A stretch of DNA of 64,000 nucleotides from assembly GCA_030038275.1 (NCBI GenBank), contig JASHPG010000119.1, forward strand, positions 53,649 through 117,648, in the 5' to 3' direction. This document shows positions 1 through 10,421 of this stretch, piece after piece; position 1 is the first letter of the stretch, and each line of letters opens with the position of its first letter. The notes under the pieces are model-generated. The model ran no database searches and was not told the origin of the DNA. It saw nothing but the letters and a program-made list of their open reading frames with translations. This stretch comes from Candidatus Acidiferrales bacterium (GTDB lineage: Bacteria; Acidobacteriota; Terriglobia; Acidiferrales; UBA7541). The translations under genes were made by a program, and so were the position numbers.

Positions 1-373
1 GCCGCCGAAGAAGCGCTTTGACGCGCGCCACAAGTTCGCGCGGACTGAATGGTTTTGTAACATAATCGTCCGCCCCCAGTTCGAGACCAACTACGCGATC
101 TGCTTCGTCGCCGCGCGCGGTGAGCATCAGGATAGGAAGACGATTCAGTTTGTCGTCCCGGCGAATCTCTTTGCAGATTTCCAAGCCCGATAGCTTCGGC
201 AGCATCAGGTCCAGAACTACCAAGTCAGGTAGCGATTTCCTGATCTGGGCCAAGCCGTTCGCTCCGTCCCCACACGCGAGCACCTGAAAACCTTCTTTCT
301 CAACGTTGTACCGCACAAGCTCGACGATGTCCTTATCGTCCTCGATGATTAGGATTCGCGGATGTGTAGTCAC
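1..373 (-). CDS. Response regulator receiver domain (OmpR/PhoB-like), N-terminal part, truncated by window edge
   Basis: Reverse-strand reading from GTG at 373: VTTHPRILIIEDDKDIVELVRYNVEKEGFQVL...PDLVVLDLMLPKLSG...LTARGDEADRVVGLELGADDYVTKPFSPRELVARVKALL. Confidence 0.85.
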   Translation of the reverse strand, partial: MTTHPRILIIEDDKDIVELVRYNVEKEGFQVLACGDGANGLAQIRKSLPDLVVLDLMLPKLSGLEICKEIRRDDKLNRLPILMLTARGDEADRVVGLELGADDYVTKPFSPRELVARVKALLRR

Positions 374-571
374 GGTATAGTGAGCATAACGAAGGACCTA
401 TCGGGCGGCAAGAATCGCCACGAATTATTAATGAATTTTCACACAGATTCACCAGAGGTCGTAAAGATCGTACCCGCGCCGCGCGCGTCCGCATACCACG
501 CTCGGGTAGTTAACCCCAGCCTAAGGGCGGTTAACGGGCTTCCTCTCCGGGCTGGGGCGCTCACCGCGGGC

Positions 572-790
572 AAGCCCAGGACGGTGGCCGGCACGGGGCG
601 TCTGATTCCCCTAAACGCGCGAGCCGTCGCGGTTCTAAGGCATTGGCGCGGCCTATTTCCGGGCGCAAAACCGGAGCACTACGCCTTTCCACATGAGAAA
701 TACTTCGCATATTCGGACCGAGGCCAAGCGCCGGGCCGTCGATTGCCTTAGCGGAACTGATTTTGAAACGGGTGTGGCACAAAATTGGGC
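572..790 (+). pseudogene. Degraded tyrosine recombinase (phage-type integrase) relic in two frames
   Basis: Frame 1 KPRTVAGTGRLIPLNARAVAVLRHWRGLFPGAKPEHYAFPHEKY (572-703), then another frame SHIRTEAKRRAVDCLSGTDFETGVAQNW (from 705); resembles integrase catalytic and C-terminal segments with the HxxR region missing; adjacent to tRNA 3' end. Confidence 0.6.
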
Positions 791-840
791 ACACTTTTTC
801 TTTTCGGAAAAACCAGAAGATGCTAACTTGTTGAAAAGAT

Positions 841-915
<75 letters not shown>

Positions 916-1055
916 GAAAGGAAATCTAGTTTAACACGAGAGAAGACGTGCCCGCCTGGCGGACAAATCTTCCGCGATGCGTCAGTTTGAAGTTTCCTTA
1001 CTCGCGAAATAAACAAGCAAAATTCAGCTGATCAGCGCTCAAACGTCGCGGCAAC

Positions 1056-2012
1056 CTAGTAGTGCCGTAGGGTTGCGGCAATTTCCTTGGCCACTTGCCG
1101 CGCGCGGACCAAATCGCCGGGGCCCAGCGAAATCGCCGCCACGCGCGCGTGCCCGCCTCCGCCATGTTTCTCGCAGAGCGACGCGAGGTTGACGCCGGCC
1201 GGCGGCTCCTTCCACGGGTTCGTGCCCACCGAAACTTTCACGCGCGCTGGCGACGCGCTCAGTCCCACCGAGTACATCGCGTCCGGATACAAGTAGTACG
1301 GAATAAACTTGTTGTAGCCCTCGAGATCGAGGTCCGTCACGTCGAAATAGATCACGCCATCCCGCGAATCCATGCGCTCGCGCATGATGTCGATCGACCG
1401 CCGGTGCCGCTCCAGCAGCCCCGGTAAATATTTCTGCACGATCGGCAGCCGCTCGATATCCGCCAGCGAACGCGTGGCCAACTCTGGAATCAGGCACGGC
1501 GACATGTTCGGATCGGGAGCCGCTTCGATCACCAGCGCGATGCGCGTCGCTGGTTCGGCCAGCCCCACCGCCATTTCCGGCGAGGAGAATTGCGCGCCGT
1601 CGATGATATCGCCCCATTTGATCAACTCCGCCAGCGGCTCGGCGTTGAATCCGAACTTCCGCGAAGCGACGGTCGCCAGAAATTTCGTGCATGATTTGTA
1701 CGACGGGTCGTAAAACTTTTTGCCCGAATGATCGTTGCGGAAATGATCCGCGTCCTCGGGTTTCAAAAACGCGCTTTGATGGTGGTCGAACCACCAGGTC
1801 AGTTCCGGCGAGCTCGAATACTTGAAATCGACGATCGCGTTCTCGTCGCCGTCAAAAGTTCCCGGCTCAAACGGCTGCGACGCCTTGTGCGTCATCCCGG
1901 TATAAAAAAAAGCCGCGTCCGCATTGATGCATTCGCGGTAAAAACGCGAAAAAATGGCGGCGGACGATGCGCCGTCAAAGCATTTGTCGTGAAAGCAAAC
2001 CCGAACCTTCAA
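1056..2012 (-). CDS. DHH/DHHA1-type phosphoesterase-like protein
   Basis: MKVRVCFHDKCFDGASSAAIF...WWFDHHQSAF...KHGGGGHARVAAISL; DHH-like and GGGH motifs. Confidence 0.75.
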   Translation of the reverse strand: MKVRVCFHDKCFDGASSAAIFSRFYRECINADAAFFYTGMTHKASQPFEPGTFDGDENAIVDFKYSSSPELTWWFDHHQSAFLKPEDADHFRNDHSGKKFYDPSYKSCTKFLATVASRKFGFNAEPLAELIKWGDIIDGAQFSSPEMAVGLAEPATRIALVIEAAPDPNMSPCLIPELATRSLADIERLPIVQKYLPGLLERHRRSIDIMRERMDSRDGVIYFDVTDLDLEGYNKFIPYYLYPDAMYSVGLSASPARVKVSVGTNPWKEPPAGVNLASLCEKHGGGGHARVAAISLGPGDLVRARQVAKEIAATLRHY

Positions 2013-2227
2013 CTATCGTCTCCTGTTTTCGCGCCAGCCGCCGGTTCTCCCCTTCCCCAGGGAAAGCCAATAAACATGGACGTTCGCGCTTCCGATGTCA
2101 AGGCCGAACCTCGCCAAATATCACTGCCGCTGCCCAACTGATTCTCGGCCCTCCCAAATTAGTATTGCCGCCGGCTCGGGCCCCTACCTTATCGACACTC
2201 ACCACCACCGGCTATACGCTCTCTTGC

Positions 2228-2434
2228 ATGAAACTATCCGCTCGCAACAAACTTGACGGCACCATCGAGGAAATCAAGATGGGCGACGTCGTTGCCCACG
2301 TCACCGTACGGGTCAGCGGCGGCTCCATCGACAGCATCATCACCAAGCGCAGCGCCGAGGAAATGAATCTGAAGGTAGGAGACAAAGTCCGCGCCGTGAT
2401 CAAATCCACCGAGGTCATGCTGGAAAAAGATTAG
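2228..2434 (+). CDS. Molbindin/TOBE-domain molybdopterin-binding protein
   Basis: MKLSARNKLDGTIEEIKMGDVVAHVTVRVSGGSIDSIITKRSAEEMNLKVGDKVRAVIKSTEVMLEKD, typical Mop domain; internal ATG in the longer ORF. Confidence 0.9.
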   Translation: MKLSARNKLDGTIEEIKMGDVVAHVTVRVSGGSIDSIITKRSAEEMNLKVGDKVRAVIKSTEVMLEKD

Positions 2435-4821
2435 TTCGGGAACCCAATGCGCTTCACCAGATCGGCGTAGCGCGGATCGGAGCGCAAACTATCGAAGTCG
2501 GGGACCACCTTGAGGGCTATAAGGTTTTCGGAGTGCATCTGATAAGCTTTTTCGAGCCAAGCGAAAGCGTTGTTCTTGTCGCCCAAATCGGCGTAAGCCT
2601 CGGCGACGCCCATGGGGTCATATCCCACCTTTGAAGGGTCATCATCCTGCGCGATGAACCATCGATATGTGCCTTTGATTCCCCCGCCTGCGTACGCTCG
2701 CTTGAATTCAGCCGCAACCCCGGGTTGTCCCTCGATTTGAAAAACCCGCTCCACTGATTCCACGTACTTGTCGTAGTTCCCTGTGTAGAAGTAGCAATCA
2801 CTAATTTGACTGTTCGCGACCAAATCATTGGGTTCCAATTGCAGCACCAGTTGGTTCTGAGCGATTGCCTTGGGATAATCGCGCTCCAATTCAAATACGA
2901 GAGCTATCTCTATTTGAGCGGTGTTCGATAAAGGATTGACTGCCAAGGCCCGCTGCGCCTGTTCCATCGCTTCGTTGAATCGTCCCATCCGAGCCAGATA
3001 GCCGGCGTAGCCTTCCAGGGCATTAAAGTAGTTCGGGTTCAGCTCCTCGGCGCGCCGGAATTCGTTTTCAGCGGCCTGAAATTTCCACGTGGACCGGTCG
3101 TATAGCGCCAGCGCCTCGTGCGCTTCCGCGGAGCGCGGGTCAAGCGTCAGCGCCTCGTCGGCTTCGGTTTGCGCCGTGGGAAGCAGCGAAGCCGCCATCG
3201 AATGATCGAATAGCGCCAGCATCGTGCTCGCGTCCGCCAGGCCCGCGTGGGCAGCCGCGTAGGTAGGATCTACGGCAATCGCCTGGCGGAAATAATCTGC
3301 TGCCTTCGTGAAGTGTGGCGCGGTGAACCCATCGAATTCGCGGCGGCCGAGCAGATAGAGCCGGTAAGCGTCCGGGTTCTCTGCCTTGGCTTGCTCCATC
3401 TGCTGCTTCTGCTCGGGCGTCAGCTTCACGCGCAACTTATCGGAAATGTCGCGCACGATCTCCTGCTGCACCATCGACACGTTCGCCGCGCTCTCGCTGA
3501 TCTGCTCGCCCCAAATCTGCGAATCGTCCGCCGCGTTCACAAGCTCCGCGTCGATCGAAATCATGCCCCCATTTTGCTGGATCGTTCCCGTCAGCACCGC
3601 GTCCACTTTCAAGTCCTTCCCCACCTGCCTCGGGTCTGGAGTTTTCCCCGCGTAGCGCATCACCGCGCTGCTCGACATCACTCGCAGCCCCGGTAATTGC
3701 GATAGCGCGTCCGTCACGCCGATGCTGATCCCGTCCTGCAGAAACGTCGCGTTCGGACCGCTCGCCACGCCCGTGAACGGCAAAACCGCAACCGAATGCA
3801 CCCCCGCCCCGCGCCCCGGCAGCCAATATCGCCACGCAAACAATCCTCCGGCAATCGCCAGCACAACAATCACAGCTGCCACAATCGCGGACTTCTTGCG
3901 CCACCACGCAACTGCTGGAATCGCCTCCACGCGCGCCACCGACCCGCTGCTCGAATCCCTCCGCAGCCGTTTCAGGTCCGCGCCAAAATCCGAAGCGTGC
4001 TGGTACCGCACGTCGCGGTCCTTTTCGAGCGCCTTGGCGATGATTTCATCCAGCCGCGGCGGTATCTCCGGATTCAACCGCGATGCGGGCGGCGGATTCT
4101 TCTCCAGAATCGCGTTGAATGTCACCCCGCTCGTATCGCCCGCGAACGCTTGCCGCCCCGTGGCCATTTCGTAGAGCACCGCGCCGAACGAAAATAAGTC
4201 CGTCCGCGCATCGAGCGGCTTCCCGGCTACCTGCTCGGGCGACATGTACGCGACCGTGCCCACTGTCGCTCCCGATGCCGTCAAGTCGTTTGTCTTAAGC
4301 GTTGCCCCATTGAGATCGGCCGCTTGCGCGCGGTCCACGCCTTGCTTCGCCAGTCCGAAGTCGAGCACCTTTGCTTGCCCGTGCTCGGTCACAAAGAGAT
4401 TGGCTGGCTTGATATCGCGATGAACGATTCCCTTGCGATGCGCCGCTTCGAGCGCCGAAAGAATCTGAATCGAGAGCTCCAGGATCGTCTCAGGATCGAG
4501 TCTTTTGCTCCCGGCAAACCCGATGCGCTGCCGCAGCGTCTGCCCTTCCAGCAGCTCCATGGCGATGAACTGCTGGCCATTGGCTTCATCGATCTCGTAA
4601 ATCGTGCAGATGTTTGGGTGATTGAGCGCCGACGCGGCAAATGCCTCGCGCTGGAACCGCTGGCGCGCCGCCGTATCGTTCTCGAATTCCGGGGGCAGGA
4701 ATTTTAGCGCCACGTGGCGCCGCAGCTTCAGGTCCTCAGCCTCGTACACCACGCCCATCCCGCCCATACCGAGCTGGCGGATGATTTCATAGTGCGCGAG
4801 CTTTGTGCCCGGAGCTAACAC
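2431..4821 (-). CDS. Ser/Thr protein kinase with C-terminal TPR-type region
   Basis: [50 protein letters not shown] segment; repeats AEELNPNY...; GTG start. Confidence 0.95.
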   Translation of the reverse strand: MLAPGTKLAHYEIIRQLGMGGMGVVYEAEDLKLRRHVALKFLPPEFENDTAARQRFQREAFAASALNHPNICTIYEIDEANGQQFIAMELLEGQTLRQRIGFAGSKRLDPETILELSIQILSALEAAHRKGIVHRDIKPANLFVTEHGQAKVLDFGLAKQGVDRAQAADLNGATLKTNDLTASGATVGTVAYMSPEQVAGKPLDARTDLFSFGAVLYEMATGRQAFAGDTSGVTFNAILEKNPPPASRLNPEIPPRLDEIIAKALEKDRDVRYQHASDFGADLKRLRRDSSSGSVARVEAIPAVAWWRKKSAIVAAVIVVLAIAGGLFAWRYWLPGRGAGVHSVAVLPFTGVASGPNATFLQDGISIGVTDALSQLPGLRVMSSSAVMRYAGKTPDPRQVGKDLKVDAVLTGTIQQNGGMISIDAELVNAADDSQIWGEQISESAANVSMVQQEIVRDISDKLRVKLTPEQKQQMEQAKAENPDAYRLYLLGRREFDGFTAPHFTKAADYFRQAIAVDPTYAAAHAGLADASTMLALFDHSMAASLLPTAQTEADEALTLDPRSAEAHEALALYDRSTWKFQAAENEFRRAEELNPNYFNALEGYAGYLARMGRFNEAMEQAQRALAVNPLSNTAQIEIALVFELERDYPKAIAQNQLVLQLEPNDLVANSQISDCYFYTGNYDKYVESVERVFQIEGQPGVAAEFKRAYAGGGIKGTYRWFIAQDDDPSKVGYDPMGVAEAYADLGDKNNAFAWLEKAYQMHSENLIALKVVPDFDSLRSDPRYADLVKRIGFPN

Positions 4822-4928
4822 CGCGCCACCCCGACTTCCCAGCGTGCCGCTTCTGCGCGATAGAGCCGCGTCCCGCTGCCGCCCAATTTCTCGACGATGC
4901 CGTAGTGCGAGTTGGTCTGCCCTGTCAT
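4815..4928 (-). pseudogene. N-terminal relic of a Ser/Thr kinase
   Basis: MTGQTNSHYGIVEKLGGSGTRLYRAEAARWEVGVARC* aligns with [36 protein letters not shown] of the neighbouring kinase. Confidence 0.65.
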
Positions 4929-4949
4929 TGGGATCGCGTATCCATGTCT

Positions 4950-7499
4950 TCAGTTCGGAAAGCCGATGCGCTTCACCAGGGCGGCGTAGCGCGGATCGGA
5001 GCGGAGACTATCGAAATCCGTGGTCCAACGCAGATGTATGAGGTTTTCGTTATGCTGCTGGTAAGCCTTTTCCAGCCAGAGGAGCGCTTCGTCCTTGTCG
5101 CCCAAATCCGCGTAATCCTCCGCCGCACCGAGAGGATCGTAGCCGGGCTTTGCGGGATCGTCTTCTCCAGCGATGAACCATCGATGTAAGCCCTTGATCC
5201 CAGAGCTTGCGTACACCTTCTTGATCTCAGCAGCAATCTGCGGCTGTCCCGAAAACGTCGCCAGGTGTTCGGCGGCTTCCACGTAGCCGTCGTCGTTTCC
5301 GATCTGCTGATAGCACCCTTGCAAGCCGCCGTAGGCGATCAAATAGTTCGGCTCGATCTCCAGAGCCTTTTGGAACTGGCCGATCGCTTTGTTGCAATCG
5401 CCTTCTGCAAGGAGCACGAAACCTATTTCAACGACGGCATTGGGTGAATGTGGGTCCAGAGCCAAGCCACGTTGGGCCTCATCCATCGCTTCGCTGAACC
5501 GGCCCATCTGGGCGAGATACGCAGAGTAAGCCTCGGCCGTAGTCAGAAAATTGGGGTTCAACTCTTCCGCCTGGCGGAATTCAGGGTCGGCGGCGGCGAA
5601 TTTCCAGGTAAAAAAATCGATATTGGCTAGCGCCAAGTGCGCTTCCCCGGATTGTGGGTCGAGCGCCAGCGCCTCCTCAGCTTCGGCTTGCCCGGTTGCG
5701 AATTCCGTCGCCGCCTTCGTAGGGGAAAAAGCTCCCGTCTCCACGCTGGCGTCCGCCAGGCCGGCGTGGGCGGCCGCATAGCTCGGGTCTTTGGCAAGGG
5801 CCTGGCGGAAATAGTCAGCCGCTTGTGCGAAACCCGCCGGACTGAACCTGTCGAATTGGTAGCGGCCGAGCAGGTAGAGGCGATAGGCTTCCGGGTTCTC
5901 GGCCTTCGCTTGGTCCATTTGCTGCTTCTGCGCCGCCGACAGTTTCATGCGCAAAGCATCGGATATATCGCTGGCGATTTTCTGCTGCAGCATGGCCACG
6001 TTGGCCATCTGCTCGGTGTACTGCTGGCCCCAAATCTGCGAATCATCCGCCGCGTTCACAAGCTCCGCATCGATTGAAATCATGCCGCCGTTCTGCTGGA
6101 TCGTTCCCGTCAGCACCGCGTCAACACTCAGATCGCGCCCCACCTGCCTTGGGTCTGGAGTTTTCCCCGCGTAGCGCATCACCGCGCTGCTCGACATCAC
6201 TCGAAGCCCCGGCAATTGCGATAGCGCGTCCGTGACGCCGATGCTGATGCCGTCCTCTAGAAACGTGGCGTTCGGACTGCTCGCCGCGCCGGTGAACGGC
6301 AGCACCGCAACCGACCGAACCGCCACGCCCCGCGCGGACGACAAATACCGCCAGCCGAACAATCCCCCGGCAACCACAAGTACGATCACAACGGCCCCGC
6401 CCGCCCACAGCAGCGGCCGCTTCTTCAAAATCACGCTATCCGTCCCAATCGCGCCGGCGCTCTGAACCGCACTGGCCCCTTGGCGGAGTAAAGCGCGGTT
6501 TGTGCGTCCCGGATCGGTCTCTGGGGAATCTCTCTTACCAGCCACAAGTGGCGCTGAAGAGATATCCTCCGATTCTCCCGGCATGACTCGCGACCGTCCC
6601 GATCCCGTATCTCGCTGGAGCCGCTTCAGGTCCGCGCGTAACTCCGCCGCACTTTGGCAACGCAAGTCGCGGTTCTTCTCCAGCGCCTTGTTGATGATGC
6701 GCTCTAACTCCGGCGGCACGTCCGGGTTCAGACGCATCGGTGGAACCGGCGCAGGGCTCAGAATCGCTTCGAATATCACCGCCGAAGTGTCCCCGCGAAA
6801 CGGCAGCGTGCCCGTCGCCATTTCATACAGCACCACGCCAAAACTAAACAGGTCCGTCCGCGCGTCCAGCTCTTTCCCGCGCGCCTGTTCGGGAGACATA
6901 TAGGCGACCGTGCCGAGTGTCGATCCGGGGCTTGTCAGTTGCGCCTCCGGAACCTCCGTGCTCAGCGTCGTCCCGTTCGCCACCTCCGCTTCCGGCGCCC
7001 GCCGCGGCTCCGCCGTCACCTTCGCCAAACCAAAATCCAAAATCTTCGCGTGCCCGCGTTTCGTCACGAAAATATTCGCTGGCTTGATGTCCCGGTGGAC
7101 GATCCCCTGCGCGTGCGCCGCATCCAACGCATCCGCGATCTGCGCGCCCAAATCGAGCACTTCCTCCACGTCCAGCGGCTTGCCATGAATCAGGTGCTTC
7201 AGCGTCTGCCCTTGCAGCAGCTCCATGGCGATGAACGCCCGGCCCTGCTCCTCGCCAATGTCGTAAATCGTGCAAATATTGGGATGATTGAGCGCCGACG
7301 CCGCTTTCGCTTCGCGGCGGAACCGTTCCAGCGCTTGCGGCTCGTGCGAAAGCTCGTCGGGAAGGAACTTCAACGCCACGAAGCGGCCCAGGCGCGCGTC
7401 CTCCGCCTTGTACACCACGCCCATCCCGCCCCCGCCAAGCCTCTCCAGGATTCGATAATGAGAGACGGTACGGCCAATGAAGGAATCGGATGTGGGCAC
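4950..7499 (-). CDS. Ser/Thr protein kinase with C-terminal TPR-type region (paralogue of 2431..4821)
   Basis: [67 protein letters not shown]-like repeats. Confidence 0.95.
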   Translation of the reverse strand: MPTSDSFIGRTVSHYRILERLGGGGMGVVYKAEDARLGRFVALKFLPDELSHEPQALERFRREAKAASALNHPNICTIYDIGEEQGRAFIAMELLQGQTLKHLIHGKPLDVEEVLDLGAQIADALDAAHAQGIVHRDIKPANIFVTKRGHAKILDFGLAKVTAEPRRAPEAEVANGTTLSTEVPEAQLTSPGSTLGTVAYMSPEQARGKELDARTDLFSFGVVLYEMATGTLPFRGDTSAVIFEAILSPAPVPPMRLNPDVPPELERIINKALEKNRDLRCQSAAELRADLKRLQRDTGSGRSRVMPGESEDISSAPLVAGKRDSPETDPGRTNRALLRQGASAVQSAGAIGTDSVILKKRPLLWAGGAVVIVLVVAGGLFGWRYLSSARGVAVRSVAVLPFTGAASSPNATFLEDGISIGVTDALSQLPGLRVMSSSAVMRYAGKTPDPRQVGRDLSVDAVLTGTIQQNGGMISIDAELVNAADDSQIWGQQYTEQMANVAMLQQKIASDISDALRMKLSAAQKQQMDQAKAENPEAYRLYLLGRYQFDRFSPAGFAQAADYFRQALAKDPSYAAAHAGLADASVETGAFSPTKAATEFATGQAEAEEALALDPQSGEAHLALANIDFFTWKFAAADPEFRQAEELNPNFLTTAEAYSAYLAQMGRFSEAMDEAQRGLALDPHSPNAVVEIGFVLLAEGDCNKAIGQFQKALEIEPNYLIAYGGLQGCYQQIGNDDGYVEAAEHLATFSGQPQIAAEIKKVYASSGIKGLHRWFIAGEDDPAKPGYDPLGAAEDYADLGDKDEALLWLEKAYQQHNENLIHLRWTTDFDSLRSDPRYAALVKRIGFPN

Positions 7500-7630
7500 G
7501 GGGCCTTATCGTAGTCCAGTATTGTAGAATGCGTCAACGCCGCCGCGTTCCTTCGCCTGGGTGCTTTGCCGCCCGTCGAACGCTGCACCCTCGCCACGTT
7601 TGGTGGCCTCTTGAAGTGGATACGAAATAT

Positions 7631-8614
7631 TCAGTCGCCGAGATGGATGCCGGTTGGCTGATTCAACTGACCCTTCTTTTCGGTGTCGTTAGCCGGACAG
7701 AAGGCGGCTTTCCCCTGAAGCTCGGGATATTCGCTGCAAAGTTCCTTAAAGATTCCCATCAAGTTGTTCGCGGCTATGCGCATCCCTAACCGGGCGGCGT
7801 CGCCCTCGACCTGCGGCGTTGCCGCTAAAAAATGTTGCCCGGCCGGAGTGTCGTAAAAAGCTGTGACCGCTTTGATGTCGTCGTCGGAAAAATATTTAGC
7901 GTAGATTGCAATCATCTCATTTGTGTAGCCGGGCGAGGTCATCAGATCTTCGAGCTTTTCGCCGTAGGCATCCGCGATTTTCTCTTTGTTCGGCGTGTCG
8001 GGTAGCGTTCGTAAAATGGTCGGCCGAATCGCCTGGTATAAAGTCTGAAAGGCTGCTTTCTGGTTCTCGCGAATGTGCATCTTGTCGAGCATTATTAAAA
8101 TGTCGGCCTTCAGTTGAGGATCGATCGGCTGCGTGCCGTCGGAAGCCTTCTCCACGGCAGCGCCCTGGACTTGCACGAGAGGCGTTTGCTCTTGCCCCGC
8201 GTCGCCCGATAGCTCATACACCACCCGCACAGTCGTATCTACTTCTACCGGCTGCCCGTTGAGCAGCGTCGGTTGATACCGCCATTGTTTCACTGCGTCT
8301 ATAGCGGATTGCAGCAGTAGATCTGGCCCCGATACGGCAGTGGCCTCTTTTATCGTGCCATCCGAAGCGATCACCACGTGCAGGACCACCGTGCCCGAAA
8401 TGTGCGCCTGAATAGCGATTGGCGGATAAACTGGTTGCACCAAAGACACAAGTTTCACGGTTTCCACGTTGCCACCAACGCGAATCCGCGTCGGCTTGGG
8501 CATCTCTGTTCCAGGCGGCAGAGGCGTCACGGGAATGCTTCGCTGCTGCCCCTGCACAGGAATTGCCAGTGAAATCGCCAGTACCGCTGCGAACACGCAC
8601 GCTATCCGTCGCAT
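7631..8614 (-). CDS. Secreted protein with TonB C-terminal-like domain followed by DUF2059-like domain
   Basis: Signal peptide; VQPVYPPIAIQAHISGTVVLHVVIASDGTIKEATAVSG...AIDAVKQWRYQPTLLNGQPVEVDTTVRV; then MTSPGYTNEMIAIYAKYFSDDDIKAVTAFYDTPAGQHFLAATPQV. Confidence 0.75.
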   Translation of the reverse strand: MRRIACVFAAVLAISLAIPVQGQQRSIPVTPLPPGTEMPKPTRIRVGGNVETVKLVSLVQPVYPPIAIQAHISGTVVLHVVIASDGTIKEATAVSGPDLLLQSAIDAVKQWRYQPTLLNGQPVEVDTTVRVVYELSGDAGQEQTPLVQVQGAAVEKASDGTQPIDPQLKADILIMLDKMHIRENQKAAFQTLYQAIRPTILRTLPDTPNKEKIADAYGEKLEDLMTSPGYTNEMIAIYAKYFSDDDIKAVTAFYDTPAGQHFLAATPQVEGDAARLGMRIAANNLMGIFKELCSEYPELQGKAAFCPANDTEKKGQLNQPTGIHLGD

Positions 8615-8702
8615 CTCGCACCTCCGGCCGGATTTCTCAACAGGTTACGTGGCCCGCAGTATAGCTCGAAATCCGCCGGATGGCTTCAAATGGCGGAAGT
8701 GC

Positions 8703-8768
8703 GTAGTGGGCTGGTTTGAATTTTCTTGATCGTGGCACAAGTAGTCAAAATTCAAACCAGCCCACTAC
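8703..8768. repeat. Long perfect inverted repeat (22-bp arms, 22-nt loop)
   Basis: gtagtgggctggtttgaatttt (8703-8724) and aaaattcaaaccagcccactac (8747-8768). Confidence 0.9.
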
Positions 8769-8889
8769 CGAGAAGTGAGCTTGCGCCATGACACAAGCGG
8801 TCAAAATTTCATGGCGTGCTAAAATGTTTCTTGAGACGTGTTGATCGGAGGCGCGGCGGCCGCGGCGATCTAGCGCGCGAACAGCGTAG

Positions 8890-8909
8890 GGGCACAGCAT
8901 GCTGTGCCC
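8890..8909. repeat. Perfect 20-bp palindrome, REP-like
   Basis: gggcacagcatgctgtgccc. Confidence 0.7.
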
Positions 8910-8996
8910 TCTGCCGGGCAGCGCCGGCTTCTAGCCTCCAGCCTCTAGAACGTGTAATCTCTAGCTCAATACTTTTGTGAGGCCGATTCTACTGCT

Positions 8997-10421
8997 ATGT
9001 CGCCACGCACACTTTACGAGAAAATTTGGGACGCCCACGTCGTCCGCGAAGAGACGGGCAAGCCCTCGCTCATCTATATCGACCGTCACCTGATCCATGA
9101 GGGCACCTCACCGCAGGCCTTCGCCGGACTAAAGGCCGCCGGGCGCAAAGTCCGGCGTCCCGAACTCACCTTCGCGGTGATGGACCACTCCGTCTCGACG
9201 AAAAATCGCGCCCTGCCTCTCGCCGATCCCGATGCTACCGCGCAATTCGAGGCGCTCGCGCAAAATTGCCGCGAAAACGGCATCAATCTCTTCGATATGC
9301 AGAGCCGCAATCAGGGCATCGTCCACGTCATCGGACCCGAACTCGGCATCACGCTTCCGGGCTGCACCATCGTCTGCGGCGATAGCCACACCTCCACGCA
9401 CGGCGCGCTCGGCGCTCTGGCCTTCGGCATCGGCACCAGCGAAGTAGAGCATGTGCTCGCCACGCAATGCCTCTCGCAATTCAAATCCAAGACCATGAAA
9501 ATCGACGTGCAGGGCAAGCGCCCTCGCGGCGTCACCGCGAAAGACATCATCCTCGCCATCATCGGCAAGATCGGCATCGGCGGCGGCAACGGACACGTCG
9601 CCGAATATACCGGCGAAGCCGTCCGCAGCCTTTCCATGGAAGGCCGCATGACCATGTGCAACATGTCCATCGAAGGCGGCGCGCGCGCCGGCATGGTTGC
9701 GCCGGACGAAACCACCTTCGCGTACGTCGAGGGCCGTCCATTTGCGCCGCAAGGCAGGGATTTTCAAGAAGCGGTCGAGCGCTGGAAATCGCTCGCGACG
9801 GATGACGGCGCTCAGTACAACATGACCGTTACGCTCCAAGCCGCCAACATCGCGCCGATGATCACTTGGGGCACGAATCCCGGCATGGTCGCTCCCGTCA
9901 CTAGCCGCGTTCCCGATCCAAGCTCGTTCTCCGATCCTGTTGACCGCAAAGCCGCCGAAGGCGCGCTGAAATACATGGACCTGAAACCCGGCACGGCGCT
10001 CGAAGACATTTCCCTCGACCGCGTCTTCATCGGCTCCTGCACCAATTCGCGCCTCGAAGACTTGCGGGCGGCGGCAAAAGTCGTCGCCGGCAAGCACGTC
10101 GCCAAAACCTTGAAACAGGCGCTTGTTGTTCCCGGCTCGCGCACGGTGAAGGCCGCCGCCGAAAAAGAAGGCCTCGACAAGATTTTCCGCGACGCCGGTT
10201 TCGAATGGCGCGACGCGGGCTGCAGCATGTGCATCGCCATGAATGACGACGTGCTGCTGCCGGGCGAGCGCTCCGCCAGCACCTCCAACCGCAATTTCGA
10301 GGGCCGCCAGGGCAAAGGCAGCCGCACGCACCTCGTCAGCCCCGTAATGGCCGCCGCCGCCGCCATTGAAGGCCACTTCGTCGATGTCCGCAAATGGTCC
10401 GCCGCCGAAGGAGCCGAGTGA
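8997..10421 (+). CDS. leuC: 3-isopropylmalate dehydratase large subunit
   Basis: [16 protein letters not shown]...[30 protein letters not shown]...[17 protein letters not shown]...[39 protein letters not shown]. Confidence 0.98.
   Translation: MSPRTLYEKIWDAHVVREETGKPSLIYIDRHLIHEGTSPQAFAGLKAAGRKVRRPELTFAVMDHSVSTKNRALPLADPDATAQFEALAQNCRENGINLFDMQSRNQGIVHVIGPELGITLPGCTIVCGDSHTSTHGALGALAFGIGTSEVEHVLATQCLSQFKSKTMKIDVQGKRPRGVTAKDIILAIIGKIGIGGGNGHVAEYTGEAVRSLSMEGRMTMCNMSIEGGARAGMVAPDETTFAYVEGRPFAPQGRDFQEAVERWKSLATDDGAQYNMTVTLQAANIAPMITWGTNPGMVAPVTSRVPDPSSFSDPVDRKAAEGALKYMDLKPGTALEDISLDRVFIGSCTNSRLEDLRAAAKVVAGKHVAKTLKQALVVPGSRTVKAAAEKEGLDKIFRDAGFEWRDAGCSMCIAMNDDVLLPGERSASTSNRNFEGRQGKGSRTHLVSPVMAAAAAIEGHFVDVRKWSAAEGAE

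Noticed and set aside
9129-10376. 415-aa reverse ORF antisense to leuC
   Set aside because: High-GC shadow ORF; leuC on the plus strand is unambiguous and the antisense protein is Ala/Gly/Arg/Asp-rich without motifs
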